A DNA stretch of 63,418 nt from Comamonadaceae bacterium (GCA_027486255.1 JAIXPL010000065.1:1-63418); one strand, 5' to 3'; positions 27,086-35,816 are shown, counted from the stretch's first letter. A program made the numbers and translations. The notes: generated by a model not told the origin, from the sequence alone.

Positions 27086-27111
27086 AAAACGCCACCCTCG
27101 GGTGGCGTTTT
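27086..27111. terminator. Duplicated terminator hairpin at island right end
   Basis: Same AAAACGCCACCC/GGGTGGCGTTTT stem as at 20582, here followed by one further T before C (five Ts in all). With A-runs on the other side, it can act in both directions, so it may terminate the second Bug gene and the convergent TRAP operon. Confidence 0.75.
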
Positions 27112-27181
27112 TCATTTCTTCCCCAGCATTCTTTGGGGCCCGAGCAAACCAGCGCTTGCTGGTCGCCTGGGCCATGGTGCT

Positions 27182-28510
27182 TCAGATCAGCGCAGTGCTC
27201 AGCCAGGGGAAGGCGCACACCAAGAGCAGCACCAAGAACATCGCGCCCACAAAGGGCAGGGCGCCTGCAAAGATGCTCTCCACCGACACCTTGGGGTCGT
27301 TGAGGGTCGACTTGACGGTGAACACCGAGATGCCGAAGGGCGGCGTGAGCAGTCCCATCTCGACGGCCAGCACCGTGATCACGCCGAAGTGGATCAGATC
27401 AAAGCCGAAGGCCTGTGCAATCGGTGCGGCCACAGGCGTCATGATCAGCAGGATGGAGCTGGAGTCCAGGATCATGCCCAGCAGCAGCACGATGGCGATG
27501 TACAGCGCTAAAAAGCCGTAGGGTCCGAGACCCGCATCGCGCACCACGTCGGCAATCGCCACGGGGACGCCCGCCACGCTGAGCATGCGGCTGTAAAAAG
27601 CCGCAGCCACCAGCAAGATCAAAATGGTGCACGACACGCTGCCGGTTTCATGCAGCACGCGCCAGAGATTGCCCTTGCCCAGCGACTTGCGCAGCAGCGC
27701 GATCACCAGCGCACCGAAGGCACCCACGCCACCGGCTTCGGTGGGCGTGAAGAAGCCGCCGTACAGACCGCCCAGCACCAGCGCCACCAGGGCAGCGATG
27801 GGGAGCAGCTTGCCAGCCATCTGGCTGCCGGTCAGCGTGATGCCGATGCGGTTCTCGCGCGCCAGCTCAGCTTGGCGCTCAAGATCGAACACCTTGCCGG
27901 GTGTAAAGCGCGCCATCAGCATGATCATCACCGCGAACACGATGGCCAGCATGAAGCCGGGAATCACGCCGGCGATGAACAGCTTGCCGATCGATTGCTC
28001 GGCCAGTACGCCGTAGATGATCATCAACAGGCTGGGCGGAATCATCATGCCCAGCACCGAGCTGCCGGCCACGGTGCCGGTGGCAAAGGTGGTTCGGTAG
28101 CCGTGGCGCACCATCTCTGGGACCGCCACACGGGTGAACACCGCCGCCGATGCGATCGATACGCCCGTGACCGCCGCGAACACCGTATTCGCCGCCACGG
28201 TGGCCACGCCCAGACCGCCACGCACCTTGCGCAGCAGCACTTCGGCCACGGTGAAAGTGTCCTTGCCCACATTCGATATGCTGACCAGCAAGCCCATCAG
28301 CACGAAAAGCGGGATGGTGGCGAAGATGTAGTCGGCCACACCGTTGTAGGCGGCCATGTACATCAGCCGCATGGCCATGTCGATGTTGTCTCGCACCAGC
28401 CAGACGCCGAAGAATCCGACCGCCAGCAGCGCCACGCCAATGTGTACGCCCAGCAGCACCAACAGCACGAGGCCGCCAACTAGCAGGCCTCCCAGTCCAA
28501 GCTCGCTCAT
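27182..28510 (-). CDS. dctM: TRAP transporter large permease (DctM family)
   Basis: Integral membrane subunit of a sodium-coupled tripartite ATP-independent transporter. From the ATG at 28510 the protein is 442 aa with about 12 hydrophobic segments. Conserved DctM patches include ATIPLFVLMGLL, AAVTGVSIASAAVF, MMIPPSLLMIIYG, FTPTEAGGVGA and LTPPFGISVFTVK. Its start overlaps the DctQ stop by four bases. It is the last gene of the TetR-DctP-DctQ-DctM run. Confidence 0.93.
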   Translation of the reverse strand: MSELGLGGLLVGGLVLLVLLGVHIGVALLAVGFFGVWLVRDNIDMAMRLMYMAAYNGVADYIFATIPLFVLMGLLVSISNVGKDTFTVAEVLLRKVRGGLGVATVAANTVFAAVTGVSIASAAVFTRVAVPEMVRHGYRTTFATGTVAGSSVLGMMIPPSLLMIIYGVLAEQSIGKLFIAGVIPGFMLAIVFAVMIMLMARFTPGKVFDLERQAELARENRIGITLTGSQMAGKLLPIAALVALVLGGLYGGFFTPTEAGGVGAFGALVIALLRKSLGKGNLWRVLHETGSVSCTILILLVAAAFYSRMLSVAGVPVAIADVVRDAGLGPYGFLALYIAIVLLLGMILDSSSILLIMTPVAAPIAQAFGFDLIHFGVITVLAVEMGLLTPPFGISVFTVKSTLNDPKVSVESIFAGALPFVGAMFLVLLLVCAFPWLSTALI

Positions 28511-29076
28511 GCGCCACCTCCCAATGGATCGTCCACAGGTCCGGTCTTGCCGTGTTGGCGCAGGATGCCGGGAATCGTTAGTACATAGCAAAGTGCGGCC
28601 GCCGCGGAGCCGGCAATGATCAGGCCGCGAAACGGCCAAGCCGGCACGCTGTACACGCCTTGCACACCATAAAACTCGTTGCTGGCCCAGGAATTGCGGA
28701 ATTCTGGCCAGGCCATGGCAGCCAGTGCGGCGAACAGGGCTGCGCCTACCAGCGCGTTGAACACGTCAAGCGCCGTCACTGCAGCTGGTGAGCGCTTGCC
28801 AATCAGGTTCAGCAGGAAGTCGCTGCGGGTCATGCGGCCGCTGCACACCGCTGCGGCCAACTGCAAGAAGACGATGGACGCCACCGAGCGCGCCGAGAAC
28901 TCAGCTACGCCAGTGATGGGGCTGTTGAGAAAGTCGCGGCCAATCACGTCGGCCACCACCAGGCACATGATCACGAAGATCCATACCGTACCGACCGAGG
29001 CCAATGCTTGGGCAGGAAAGTCCAGTGGATGTCGCGCTCTGGGCGCAGGAGCGTCAAGGTCAACGTCAGCAGCCAT
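28507..29076 (-). CDS. dctQ: TRAP transporter small permease (DctQ family)
   Basis: 189-aa membrane protein with four predicted helices and the family stretch VWIFVIMCLVVADVIGRDFLNSPITGVAEFSARSVASIVFLQLA. It pairs with DctM and receives substrate from the periplasmic binding protein. The Pro-rich N-terminus lacks a signal peptide, as usual. It begins 100 bases after dctP. Confidence 0.9.
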   Translation of the reverse strand: MAADVDLDAPAPRARHPLDFPAQALASVGTVWIFVIMCLVVADVIGRDFLNSPITGVAEFSARSVASIVFLQLAAAVCSGRMTRSDFLLNLIGKRSPAAVTALDVFNALVGAALFAALAAMAWPEFRNSWASNEFYGVQGVYSVPAWPFRGLIIAGSAAAALCYVLTIPGILRQHGKTGPVDDPLGGGA

Positions 29077-29176
29077 GATCTATGGAGTCTTTCAACAATA
29101 AAGTCCGTCCGGTCGACCTCACCGCATGGTGAGGACGTGCCGGACGGACCGGGGTCATCAGCGCGTCAAGCGGCCT

Positions 29177-30247
29177 TCAGCGGGCAGCCTTGTCCCAGTC
29201 ACGCAGAGGCTTGATGCCTCGGGCGCGCAGCTCGTCAAAGTAGGCGCGCAGCACCGACTTGCCTGCATCGCCAGTGGTCTGCAGCCACGGGCTGATGATG
29301 TCGGGCAGGCCGTTGATCCACTTGGCGCGCTCGGCGGCCGGCAGCTCAGAGATCTGCAGACCGGCGGCTTTCATCGTGTCCATGGCGCGTGCAGACGATG
29401 CGGTCACATGCTTGCCGTGGGCGATCGAGGTGGCGCGGCCAGCCTTGACGAAGGCGTCCTGCACATCCTTGGGCAGCTTATCGAAAAAGCTCTTATTGGC
29501 CGCCACGCTGCCAAAGTACATGGCGCCGACATCCACGCGGGTCAGGTACTTGGCCACCTCGTGCACACGGGCCGGAGCGATGCCGCTGGCAAAGCTCAGA
29601 GCGCCCTGGGTCACGCCGGTCTGGATGTTGGTGTAGTAGGTGGTGAGTGCACCTTCCACCGGTGTGGCGCCGGTATCGCGCATCCAGTTGGCCGAGGTGC
29701 CCGGCGCGTGGATTTTCTTGTTCTGCAGTGCGGCCATGTTGGTGACCGGGAAGTTGGCGTACACGTCGTAGCTGTCGGTAATCAGGCTCGACAGCGGCAC
29801 CATGTTCTGCGCTGTCCAGCTGGCCCTGAGCGCAGGATGGTTGGCGTTGAGCTTGTCGAAAATCTCAATCAGCAGTTCGTGGTTGGTGGTGGCAAAGGGC
29901 GTGAAGTAGGTCACGTTTTGCAGCGGCATGGCGGAGTTCTCCCAGACCGTACCGACCATGCCCACATCGACGATGCCGTCTTTCACGGCAGCGCGCGTTT
30001 CGTTGAACTTGTACAGCGTGCCGCCGTAGTTCTCACGCCAGCGGATCTGGTATTTGCTGCCGCCTTCCTTGAGCAGCTTGTCCACCTCGGGCTGGAACAC
30101 CTCTTTCATGGCGTAGGCCCAAATGTTGGTGGCCGGATGGCTCGAGCCGATGTTCACGGTGATGGACTGCTGGGCGGCGGCGCCACCAGCGGCCAATGCG
30201 CTGCCTAGCGCGATCAGCCCAGACAGGGCCATTTTTTTGAGCTTCAT
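29177..30247 (-). CDS. dctP: TRAP transporter substrate-binding protein (DctP family)
   Basis: Periplasmic receptor, 356 aa from the ATG at 30247, which follows AAGAGGAG. The signal peptide MKLKKMALSGLIALGSALAA is followed by GGAAAQQ. Typical DctP features are VNIGSSHPATNIWAYAMKEVF at the mature N-terminus and the NKKIHAPGTSANWMRDTGATPV region, where TRAP receptors keep an arginine that binds the substrate carboxylate. It probably captures an organic acid that is the substrate, or a precursor, of the divergent molybdenum hydroxylase. Confidence 0.92.
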   Translation of the reverse strand: MKLKKMALSGLIALGSALAAGGAAAQQSITVNIGSSHPATNIWAYAMKEVFQPEVDKLLKEGGSKYQIRWRENYGGTLYKFNETRAAVKDGIVDVGMVGTVWENSAMPLQNVTYFTPFATTNHELLIEIFDKLNANHPALRASWTAQNMVPLSSLITDSYDVYANFPVTNMAALQNKKIHAPGTSANWMRDTGATPVEGALTTYYTNIQTGVTQGALSFASGIAPARVHEVAKYLTRVDVGAMYFGSVAANKSFFDKLPKDVQDAFVKAGRATSIAHGKHVTASSARAMDTMKAAGLQISELPAAERAKWINGLPDIISPWLQTTGDAGKSVLRAYFDELRARGIKPLRDWDKAAR

Positions 30248-30354
30248 GCGATCTCCTCTTGGGTAAATGACGGCTGAGGCCAGCCGAGGGCGGGTGACAT
30301 TGCAGCCCTTCGGCTGCGGCGGGGGGGAAACACTTTCATGCGGTGCGTCGACAG

Positions 30355-31113
30355 TCATGCTCGCTTTTTGGCGCGCAGTGTGGTGGTGTGGACGGGCTGC
30401 GTTGGCCGCGATGGGGATTCTGTGCCGAACAGCGCGCGGCTGGCGACAAGGTAGCCGCGCACGCGGTCGCGCACCAGTGCCTCGCTAAAGCGGTCGGGCG
30501 CCGCGTCGCTGGCCACGCCCTGCGCGTAGATCCAGCGGCGCATCGGAATATAGAAAAAGCCGCCATGCAGCCCCATCAGCAGCTCGGTTTCACGCTCGCT
30601 GGCACGCGCACGGCTGCTCACGCCCCGAAAGCGCCGAGTTTCACGAATCAGGCGCGTGAACAGGCGTTGGCGCAGCAGTGAGAAAAAGCGGTCCGTGATG
30701 GTGTGGTCGGTCAGCCCGGAGAACACCAAGATTCGTACAAATTCGCGGGTGAGCGCGGCATTGACGTACTCGACGTAGAAGTCGGTCAGCTTGTCCTCGG
30801 GCGAGCCCGCCGCATCGTCGAGCAGCGTTTCCCACTCGGGCTGCCAGCGCCCCTCGAACAACTCCAAATACACGCGGTCGATCAGCGCCTGCTTGGTGGG
30901 GAAGTAGTGGTAAAGCAGCGCATGCGTCACGCCAATGCTGCTGGCCAGGTCCCGCAGTTGCCCGTCCAGGCCCTTGTCGGCAAAGAACTGGATCGCGCCA
31001 TCGAGAATCTGGCGCTCGCGCTCAGCCACACCCAGCCTGCGGCGTGCCACAGGAGCAGCATCTCCTGCTCGGGCCACGGCGCGAGGGCGATCAGGGTTTT
31101 TCTGGATGGGCAC
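30355..31113 (-). CDS. TetR-family regulator of the TRAP/molybdenum hydroxylase divergon
   Basis: 252-aa regulator from a GTG start at 31113; a longer frame running back over the operator was rejected. The N-terminal TetR domain spans about residues 30-80 (RERQILDGAIQFFADKGLDGQLRDLASSIGVTHALLYHYFPTK, recognition helix THALLYHYFP). The C-terminal ligand domain ends in a basic tail. It is divergent from coxG over a symmetrical operator and co-directional with dctP, dctQ and dctM, with a GCAGCC/GGCTGC hairpin (30302-30317) in the gap to dctP. Confidence 0.88.
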   Translation of the reverse strand: MPIQKNPDRPRAVARAGDAAPVARRRLGVAERERQILDGAIQFFADKGLDGQLRDLASSIGVTHALLYHYFPTKQALIDRVYLELFEGRWQPEWETLLDDAAGSPEDKLTDFYVEYVNAALTREFVRILVFSGLTDHTITDRFFSLLRQRLFTRLIRETRRFRGVSSRARASERETELLMGLHGGFFYIPMRRWIYAQGVASDAAPDRFSEALVRDRVRGYLVASRALFGTESPSRPTQPVHTTTLRAKKRA

Positions 31114-31117
31114 GCTA

Positions 31118-31164
31118 TTTACCAGGCGGTCAATTTTGCCTAGGATTGTTGACCTCCTGGTAAA
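31118..31164. promoter_or_regulatory. Inverted-repeat operator between tetR and coxG
   Basis: Arms at 31118-31133 (TTTACCAGGCGGTCAA) and 31149-31164 (TTGACCTCCTGGTAAA) are inverted copies with 15 of 16 matches, separated by 15 bases. Each arm also contains its own ACC-N4-GGT dyad. The first arm begins only five bases upstream of the tetR GTG, so binding would block tetR and could also control the cox operon on the other side. This is strong evidence of TetR autoregulation. Confidence 0.75.
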
Positions 31165-31237
31165 CAAAAACACTCGTGAAAACCCCAAGACCTCACGCGG
31201 CATGCGTCCAGCATGCGAGCGCCTCCGGAAAAAACGC

Positions 31238-31909
31238 ATGGAACTGACTGGCAACATCGTCATTGGCGCGGCCCGTTCGCGTGTGTGGGCCGCCCTTAAC
31301 GACCCTGAGGTGCTGGCCGTCTGCATTCCCGGCTGTGAGGCGGTCGAGGTGGTGGGTCCGCTCGAGAAGACAGTTCGCGTCATGATCAAGGTCGGTCCGG
31401 TGCGTGCACGCTTTGCCGGCCGCATCTTGCTGGGTGACGTGGTCGAGGCTGAGCGCTGTTCCTTGAGCTTTGAAGGGTCGGGCGGTGCAGCCGGCATGGC
31501 CCGTGGCCAGTCCCAGGTTCAACTTTCCGATGAAGACACCCCCGAGGGGCTGCACACCCGGCTGAGCTACACGGTGCAGGCATCTGTTGCTGGCAAGCTC
31601 GGCCAGGTGGGCGGCCGCATGATTGATGCGGCGGCCAAGCAAATGGCCGATCAGTTCTTTGGCGCCTTCCAGGCCCACGTGGCACCGGTCAGCATCCCTG
31701 CGACTGAGCCCGCACCCGATGCGCCCCTTGCCGCTTCCACCCCCGCTGAAGCGGCCGCATTGCCCGCGGCGGCCCTCGCCCCAGTAGCAGCCGCGGCACG
31801 CCCGCAGCCCCCGGTGCCCCCCGCTGACACTGAATGGCTGCGCATCAAGTGGTTCGCCCTCGGCGCCTTGGCCACTGGCTTCGGCGTGTGGGTCGGCACC
31901 CGCCTGTGA
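31238..31909 (+). CDS. coxG: CoxG-type SRPBCC protein with C-terminal membrane anchor
   Basis: 223-aa protein. Residues 1-145 form the CoxG/SRPBCC fold (MELTGNIVIGAARSRVWAALNDPEVLAVCIPGCEAVE). A Pro/Ala linker follows, and the C-terminus has one hydrophobic segment (WFALGALATGFGVWVGTRL). In Oligotropha, CoxG helps recruit CO dehydrogenase to the membrane. The same arrangement here suggests membrane anchoring of the hydroxylase encoded next. The ATG at 31238 is the first consistent with the fold. Confidence 0.88.
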   Translation: MELTGNIVIGAARSRVWAALNDPEVLAVCIPGCEAVEVVGPLEKTVRVMIKVGPVRARFAGRILLGDVVEAERCSLSFEGSGGAAGMARGQSQVQLSDEDTPEGLHTRLSYTVQASVAGKLGQVGGRMIDAAAKQMADQFFGAFQAHVAPVSIPATEPAPDAPLAASTPAEAAALPAAALAPVAAAARPQPPVPPADTEWLRIKWFALGALATGFGVWVGTRL

Positions 31910-31939
31910 TTCAAACTGCACACCCCTGAGGAGTCCGCA

Positions 31940-32815
31940 TTGAAATCGCCCCAATTCGACTACTGCAAGCCCACCTCCATCGACGAGGTGTTTACGCTGC
32001 TCGCGCAGCATGGCGATGACGCGCGCATCCTGGCCGGCGGCCAGACGTTGATGGCCACGCTCAACATGCGCCTGTCCGAACCGACCCTGCTGATTGACAT
32101 CTCTGGTCTGCAGGCCCTGCGCGGCATCCGCGTACAGGGCGATCGTCTGTACATCGGTGCGCTGACCACCCACACGGACATCGAGGGCAGCGATCTGGTG
32201 GCGCAACATGCGCCGCTGTTGGCGCAGGCCGCTCCGCACATCGCGCACCGGGCCATTCGCAACTCGGGCACCTGGGGCGGCTCCATTGCCTATGGCGATC
32301 CGGCTGCTGAATGGCCGTGCGTCCTCTGTGCCCTTGACGGCATGGTTCACCTGCAGGGCCAGGGCGGCGCACGAAAAGTGTCCGCCACCGACTTTTTCCA
32401 AGACCTCTACACCACCGCATTGCAGCCTGGCGAGCTGGTCGTGGGCGCCGATGTGCCGCTGGCGACTGCCGCCGACTGGGTGGGTTTTGACGAGCTCGCC
32501 CGCCGCCATGGCGATTACGCGGTAGCGGGCTTGGCCGTGGCCGCACGTTTTCAGGGCACGCTGGCGCAGCGCGTCAACCTGAGCTTTCTGGGCATTGGTC
32601 CTATTCCGCTGCGCGCCCGCCGCACCGAGGCCCTGCTGGCAGGCAAGACACTGGATGCCGCGACCATCGAGATCGCTGTGGCCTCGCTCAAGGCCGAGCT
32701 CGACCCGCTGCCCGACCTCACCCATCACGCCGGCACCAAGCGCCACCTGGCCACCGTGCTGGCGCGCCGCCTGCTGCAGGCCGCCCACGCCAGCCGCAGC
32801 GCCATCCCGGCCTGA
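31940..32815 (+). CDS. coxM: Molybdenum hydroxylase FAD-binding subunit (CoxM type)
   Basis: Medium subunit carrying FAD and passing electrons from the Fe-S subunit to the acceptor. The 291-aa protein starts with a rare TTG codon at 31940 behind GAGGAGT. FAD-binding motifs are visible as AGGQTLMATLNMRL and HRAIRNSGTWGGSIAYGDPAAEWP (the TIGG-type motif is altered to TWGGS). It lies 30 bases after coxG. Confidence 0.9.
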   Translation: MKSPQFDYCKPTSIDEVFTLLAQHGDDARILAGGQTLMATLNMRLSEPTLLIDISGLQALRGIRVQGDRLYIGALTTHTDIEGSDLVAQHAPLLAQAAPHIAHRAIRNSGTWGGSIAYGDPAAEWPCVLCALDGMVHLQGQGGARKVSATDFFQDLYTTALQPGELVVGADVPLATAADWVGFDELARRHGDYAVAGLAVAARFQGTLAQRVNLSFLGIGPIPLRARRTEALLAGKTLDAATIEIAVASLKAELDPLPDLTHHAGTKRHLATVLARRLLQAAHASRSAIPA

Positions 32816-32841
32816 AATCACCTGAACCGACGGAGACTGTC

Positions 32842-33339
32842 ATGGCATCGCTTCACACCATTCATGTCGAGGTCAATGGTCAGCCGCAGCTGCGCAGCGT
32901 GCAGCCGCGCCAGCACCTGGTGGACTTCATTCGCAACGAACTGGGCCTCAAGGGCTCACACCTGGGCTGCGAGCACGGCGTGTGCGGCGCCTGCACCGTT
33001 GAGGTGGACGGCCGCATCGTGCGCGGCTGCCTCACCCTGGCGGTGCAGACGCAGGGCTGCAAGGTGCGCACCATCGAAGGCCTGAGCGACGACGGCGACG
33101 TGCGCGACCTGCAAGAAGCCTTTGTTCGCAACAACGCGCTGCAGTGCGGCTTTTGCACCCCAGGCATGGTCATGGCGGCCAAAGAGCTGCTGGAGACCAA
33201 ACCCGATGCCACACGCGAGGAAGTGCGCGAGTGGATGAGCGGCAACTACTGCCGCTGCACCGGCTACCACGCCATCGTCGACGCGATCTGTGAAACCCTG
33301 GCTGAACGCGCCCGCAAGGGCCAGAAGGTGGGCGCATGA
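32842..33339 (+). CDS. coxS: Molybdenum hydroxylase 2x[2Fe-2S] subunit (CoxS type)
   Basis: Small subunit of 165 aa. The plant-type [2Fe-2S] ligands are in GCEHGVCGACTVEVDG with a further Cys in GCLTL. The second, four-helix [2Fe-2S] site is in QCGFCTPGM and NYCRCTGYHAIV. All eight expected cysteines are present. Its stop overlaps the coxL start by four bases, implying coupled translation of a stoichiometric complex. Confidence 0.95.
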   Translation: MASLHTIHVEVNGQPQLRSVQPRQHLVDFIRNELGLKGSHLGCEHGVCGACTVEVDGRIVRGCLTLAVQTQGCKVRTIEGLSDDGDVRDLQEAFVRNNALQCGFCTPGMVMAAKELLETKPDATREEVREWMSGNYCRCTGYHAIVDAICETLAERARKGQKVGA

Positions 33340-35816
33340 ACACGAGCACCCTGATGCCCCTGGACGAGGCCGTGATCTCCAGCACCATCCAAGCCGGCTC
33401 CGAGGTTGAGGAGCGTCCCACCACCCATCCGGCCGATGCAGGCGACAAGCCCCTGCATCACCTGACTGAAGACCCGCGCTACATCGGCAAGAGCGTCGAG
33501 CGTCCGAGCGCGCGCAAACTGGTGCAGGGCCAAGGCACCTACATCGACGACATCGAGCTGCCACGCATGGCGCATGTGGTGTACTGGCGCAGCCCGGTCG
33601 CACACTGCCGCATCAAGGGCATTGATGCATCGGCGGCAAGGGGCATGCCGGGCGTGATTCTGGTGGCTGACGGCCACGACATCGCCAAGGTCTGCAAGCC
33701 CTGGGTGGCGGTTTTGGGGCACTTGGCAGGCATGAAGTCGGCGCCGCAATACCCACTGGCGCTGGACCGCGCTTGCTGGCAGGGAGAGCCAGTGGTGGCC
33801 ATCGTGGCCGAGACGCGCGAACAAGCCGAGGACGCGCTGCAGCTGCTGCAGGTGGACATCGAGGAGCTTGATCCAGTGGTGGACATGGAAACCGCGCTCG
33901 ACGCCTCCACACCGCTCATTCACCCCGAGCTTGGCGACAACCTGTGTTTTACCCGCAGCCTGAACGTCGGCGAGGTGGACGATGCCTTTGCCAATGCCGA
34001 CGCGGTGGTGGAGACCACCTTCGAGTTTGGCCGCCACACCGGCGTGACGCTGGAGCCTCGCTGCCAGATTGCTGAATGGAATTCAGCCGATCAAAAGCTC
34101 ACCGTCTACCACTCGTTCCAGGCGCCGCACATGATGCAGGACCTGTACGCCCGCCAGTTCGACCTGCCCGAGTCCCATGTGCGCGTGCTCTGCAAGGACG
34201 TTGGTGGCTCCTTCGGTATCAAGGTGCATGCCTATCCGGATGACTTTGCCACCGTGGCGCTGTCCATCATGTGCAAGCGTCCCGTCAAGTTTGTGGCTGA
34301 CCGTCTCGAGAGCTTCACCAGCGACATCCATGCGCGGCACCACCGGGTGAAGGCGCGGATTGCCACCCGCAAGAGCGGCGAGATTCTGGCCTTCGAGATG
34401 GACGACCTCACGGGCATCGGCCCCTATTCGATGTTCCCGCGCACCAGCGCCATTGAAGGCAACCAGGTGGTCAACTTGGTCGGCGGCCCCTACAAGCACA
34501 AGCACTACCGCGCACAGCTCAAGGTGGTTTTCCAGAACAAGACGCCTACGTGCCAGTACCGTGGCGTGGGCCACCCCATTGCCTGTGCCGTGACAGAAGG
34601 CCTGGTGGACCAAGCTGCCCGTGCCATCGGCATGGATCCCCTGGAGTTTCGCAAGAAGAACGTCATCCCCGATGACGCCTACCCGGCCACCGGGGCCAGC
34701 GGCATCAAGCTTGAGGTCTTGTCCCACGAGGCCTGCTTGCGCAAGATCGAGCAGATGATGGACTACCCCAAGCTCAAGGCCGAGATCGAAGCCTTGCGCG
34801 AGAAGGGCATTTACCGCGGCATCGGCTTTGCCGCTTTGATTGAGCTGACCAACCCCAGCGCCGCGTTCTATGGTGTGGGTGGTGCGCGCATTGCGTCGCA
34901 AGATGGTTGCACCATTCGCCTGGACCCGAGTGGCGCGCTCAGCGTGAGCGTGAGCGTGGGCGAGCAGGGCCAGGGCAACGATGGCATCTACCGCCAGATC
35001 GCCGCCGACGCGGTGGGCGTGGATCTGGAGATGGTTCGCCTGGTGCTCAGCGATACCGATGTCACGCCCTACGGCGGCGGCACCTGGGCATCGCGCGGTG
35101 CAGGTGTGGGCGGCGAGGCGGTGCTGCTGGCCGGCCAGGCGCTGCGCGCCAACATCGTGAAGACCGCTGCAGTCATCCTCAAGCGCGATGCGGCCGAGTT
35201 GACCATCCGCCGTGGCAAGGTGGTGGATGCCAAGACCCTGGAGCCTGCGCTTGACTTTACCGAGCTGGGGCGCATTGCCTATTTCCGATCGGACACACTC
35301 CCCAACGATTTCACGCCGGAGCTGATGGTGACACGCCACTACGCCCAGCGCGACTACCCCTTCATCTTCACCAATGGCGTGCAGGCCTCGTATGTGGAGG
35401 TCGATCCCGACACGGGCTTCGTCAAGTTGCTCAAGCACTGGGCGGTGGAAGACTGCGGCCGCGTCATCAACCCCAAGCTGGTGGACGAACAGATTCGAGG
35501 CGCCATCGTTCAGGGCATTGGTGGTGCGATGCTCGAGGAGTGCCTCTACGACGACCGCGGCCTCATGATCAACGCCAGCATGGCCGACTACCTGGTGCCG
35601 ATGAGCGGCGAAATGCCCGACATCGAAGTCGCCCACGTGCAGACGCCCACTCGCAGCTCGCAGCTTGGCGCCAAGGGCGCGGGCGAGGCCGGCACGGCAG
35701 GGGCGCCCGCAGCTGTGATGAACGCGATCAACGATGCCCTGTCGCCCTTCAAGGCGCAGTGCTGGTCGCAGCCACTCACGCCGCAAAAGATTCTGCAGGC
35801 GCTCGGGAAGGTCTAA
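33336..35816 (+). CDS. Molybdopterin-binding hydroxylase large subunit (CoxL-like, not CO dehydrogenase)
   Basis: 826-aa xanthine-oxidase-family large subunit carrying the molybdopterin cytosine dinucleotide cofactor. An N-terminal extension of about 45 residues precedes the aldehyde-oxidase hammerhead domain. The catalytic base glutamate is Glu784 in GAKGAGEAG. The active-site loop reads QYRGVGHP (residues 407-414), not the AYXCSFR of true CO dehydrogenase, so the substrate is something else, plausibly an aromatic or N-heterocyclic carboxylate brought in by the TRAP system. No CoxDEF or XdhC maturation genes are nearby. It ends 42 bases before the convergent folA. Confidence 0.9.
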   Translation: MNTSTLMPLDEAVISSTIQAGSEVEERPTTHPADAGDKPLHHLTEDPRYIGKSVERPSARKLVQGQGTYIDDIELPRMAHVVYWRSPVAHCRIKGIDASAARGMPGVILVADGHDIAKVCKPWVAVLGHLAGMKSAPQYPLALDRACWQGEPVVAIVAETREQAEDALQLLQVDIEELDPVVDMETALDASTPLIHPELGDNLCFTRSLNVGEVDDAFANADAVVETTFEFGRHTGVTLEPRCQIAEWNSADQKLTVYHSFQAPHMMQDLYARQFDLPESHVRVLCKDVGGSFGIKVHAYPDDFATVALSIMCKRPVKFVADRLESFTSDIHARHHRVKARIATRKSGEILAFEMDDLTGIGPYSMFPRTSAIEGNQVVNLVGGPYKHKHYRAQLKVVFQNKTPTCQYRGVGHPIACAVTEGLVDQAARAIGMDPLEFRKKNVIPDDAYPATGASGIKLEVLSHEACLRKIEQMMDYPKLKAEIEALREKGIYRGIGFAALIELTNPSAAFYGVGGARIASQDGCTIRLDPSGALSVSVSVGEQGQGNDGIYRQIAADAVGVDLEMVRLVLSDTDVTPYGGGTWASRGAGVGGEAVLLAGQALRANIVKTAAVILKRDAAELTIRRGKVVDAKTLEPALDFTELGRIAYFRSDTLPNDFTPELMVTRHYAQRDYPFIFTNGVQASYVEVDPDTGFVKLLKHWAVEDCGRVINPKLVDEQIRGAIVQGIGGAMLEECLYDDRGLMINASMADYLVPMSGEMPDIEVAHVQTPTRSSQLGAKGAGEAGTAGAPAAVMNAINDALSPFKAQCWSQPLTPQKILQALGKV

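Larger units (their letters stand above)
20523..27111. mobile_element. Putative tRNA-Val genomic island (aromatic catabolism cargo)
   Basis: About 6.5 kb bounded by the 85-bp direct repeats. Cargo on the minus strand is IclR regulator, Rieske oxygenase, SDR and intradiol dioxygenase; on the plus strand, two Bug receptors. No integrase, excisionase or transposase frame is present, so the element is either mobilised in trans, has lost its recombination genes, or arose by a duplication. Spans without genes at its ends (20608-20817 and 26939-27026) show no recombinase remnant that I can recognise. Confidence 0.7.
27027..27111 (+). repeat. Right 85-bp direct repeat (attR-like)
   Basis: Exact copy of 20523-20607, starting in the tRNA anticodon stem and ending in the T-run of the terminator. 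The bases before it (CCGCCA) replace the 5' half of the tRNA. It marks the distal end of the putative island and lies 70 bases from the convergent dctM stop. Confidence 0.9.

Noticed and set aside
26968-27303. Short frame across the right direct repeat, considered as an integrase or excisionase remnant
   Set aside because: Its translation is only the tRNA fragment and antisense dctM sequence; no recombinase motif.
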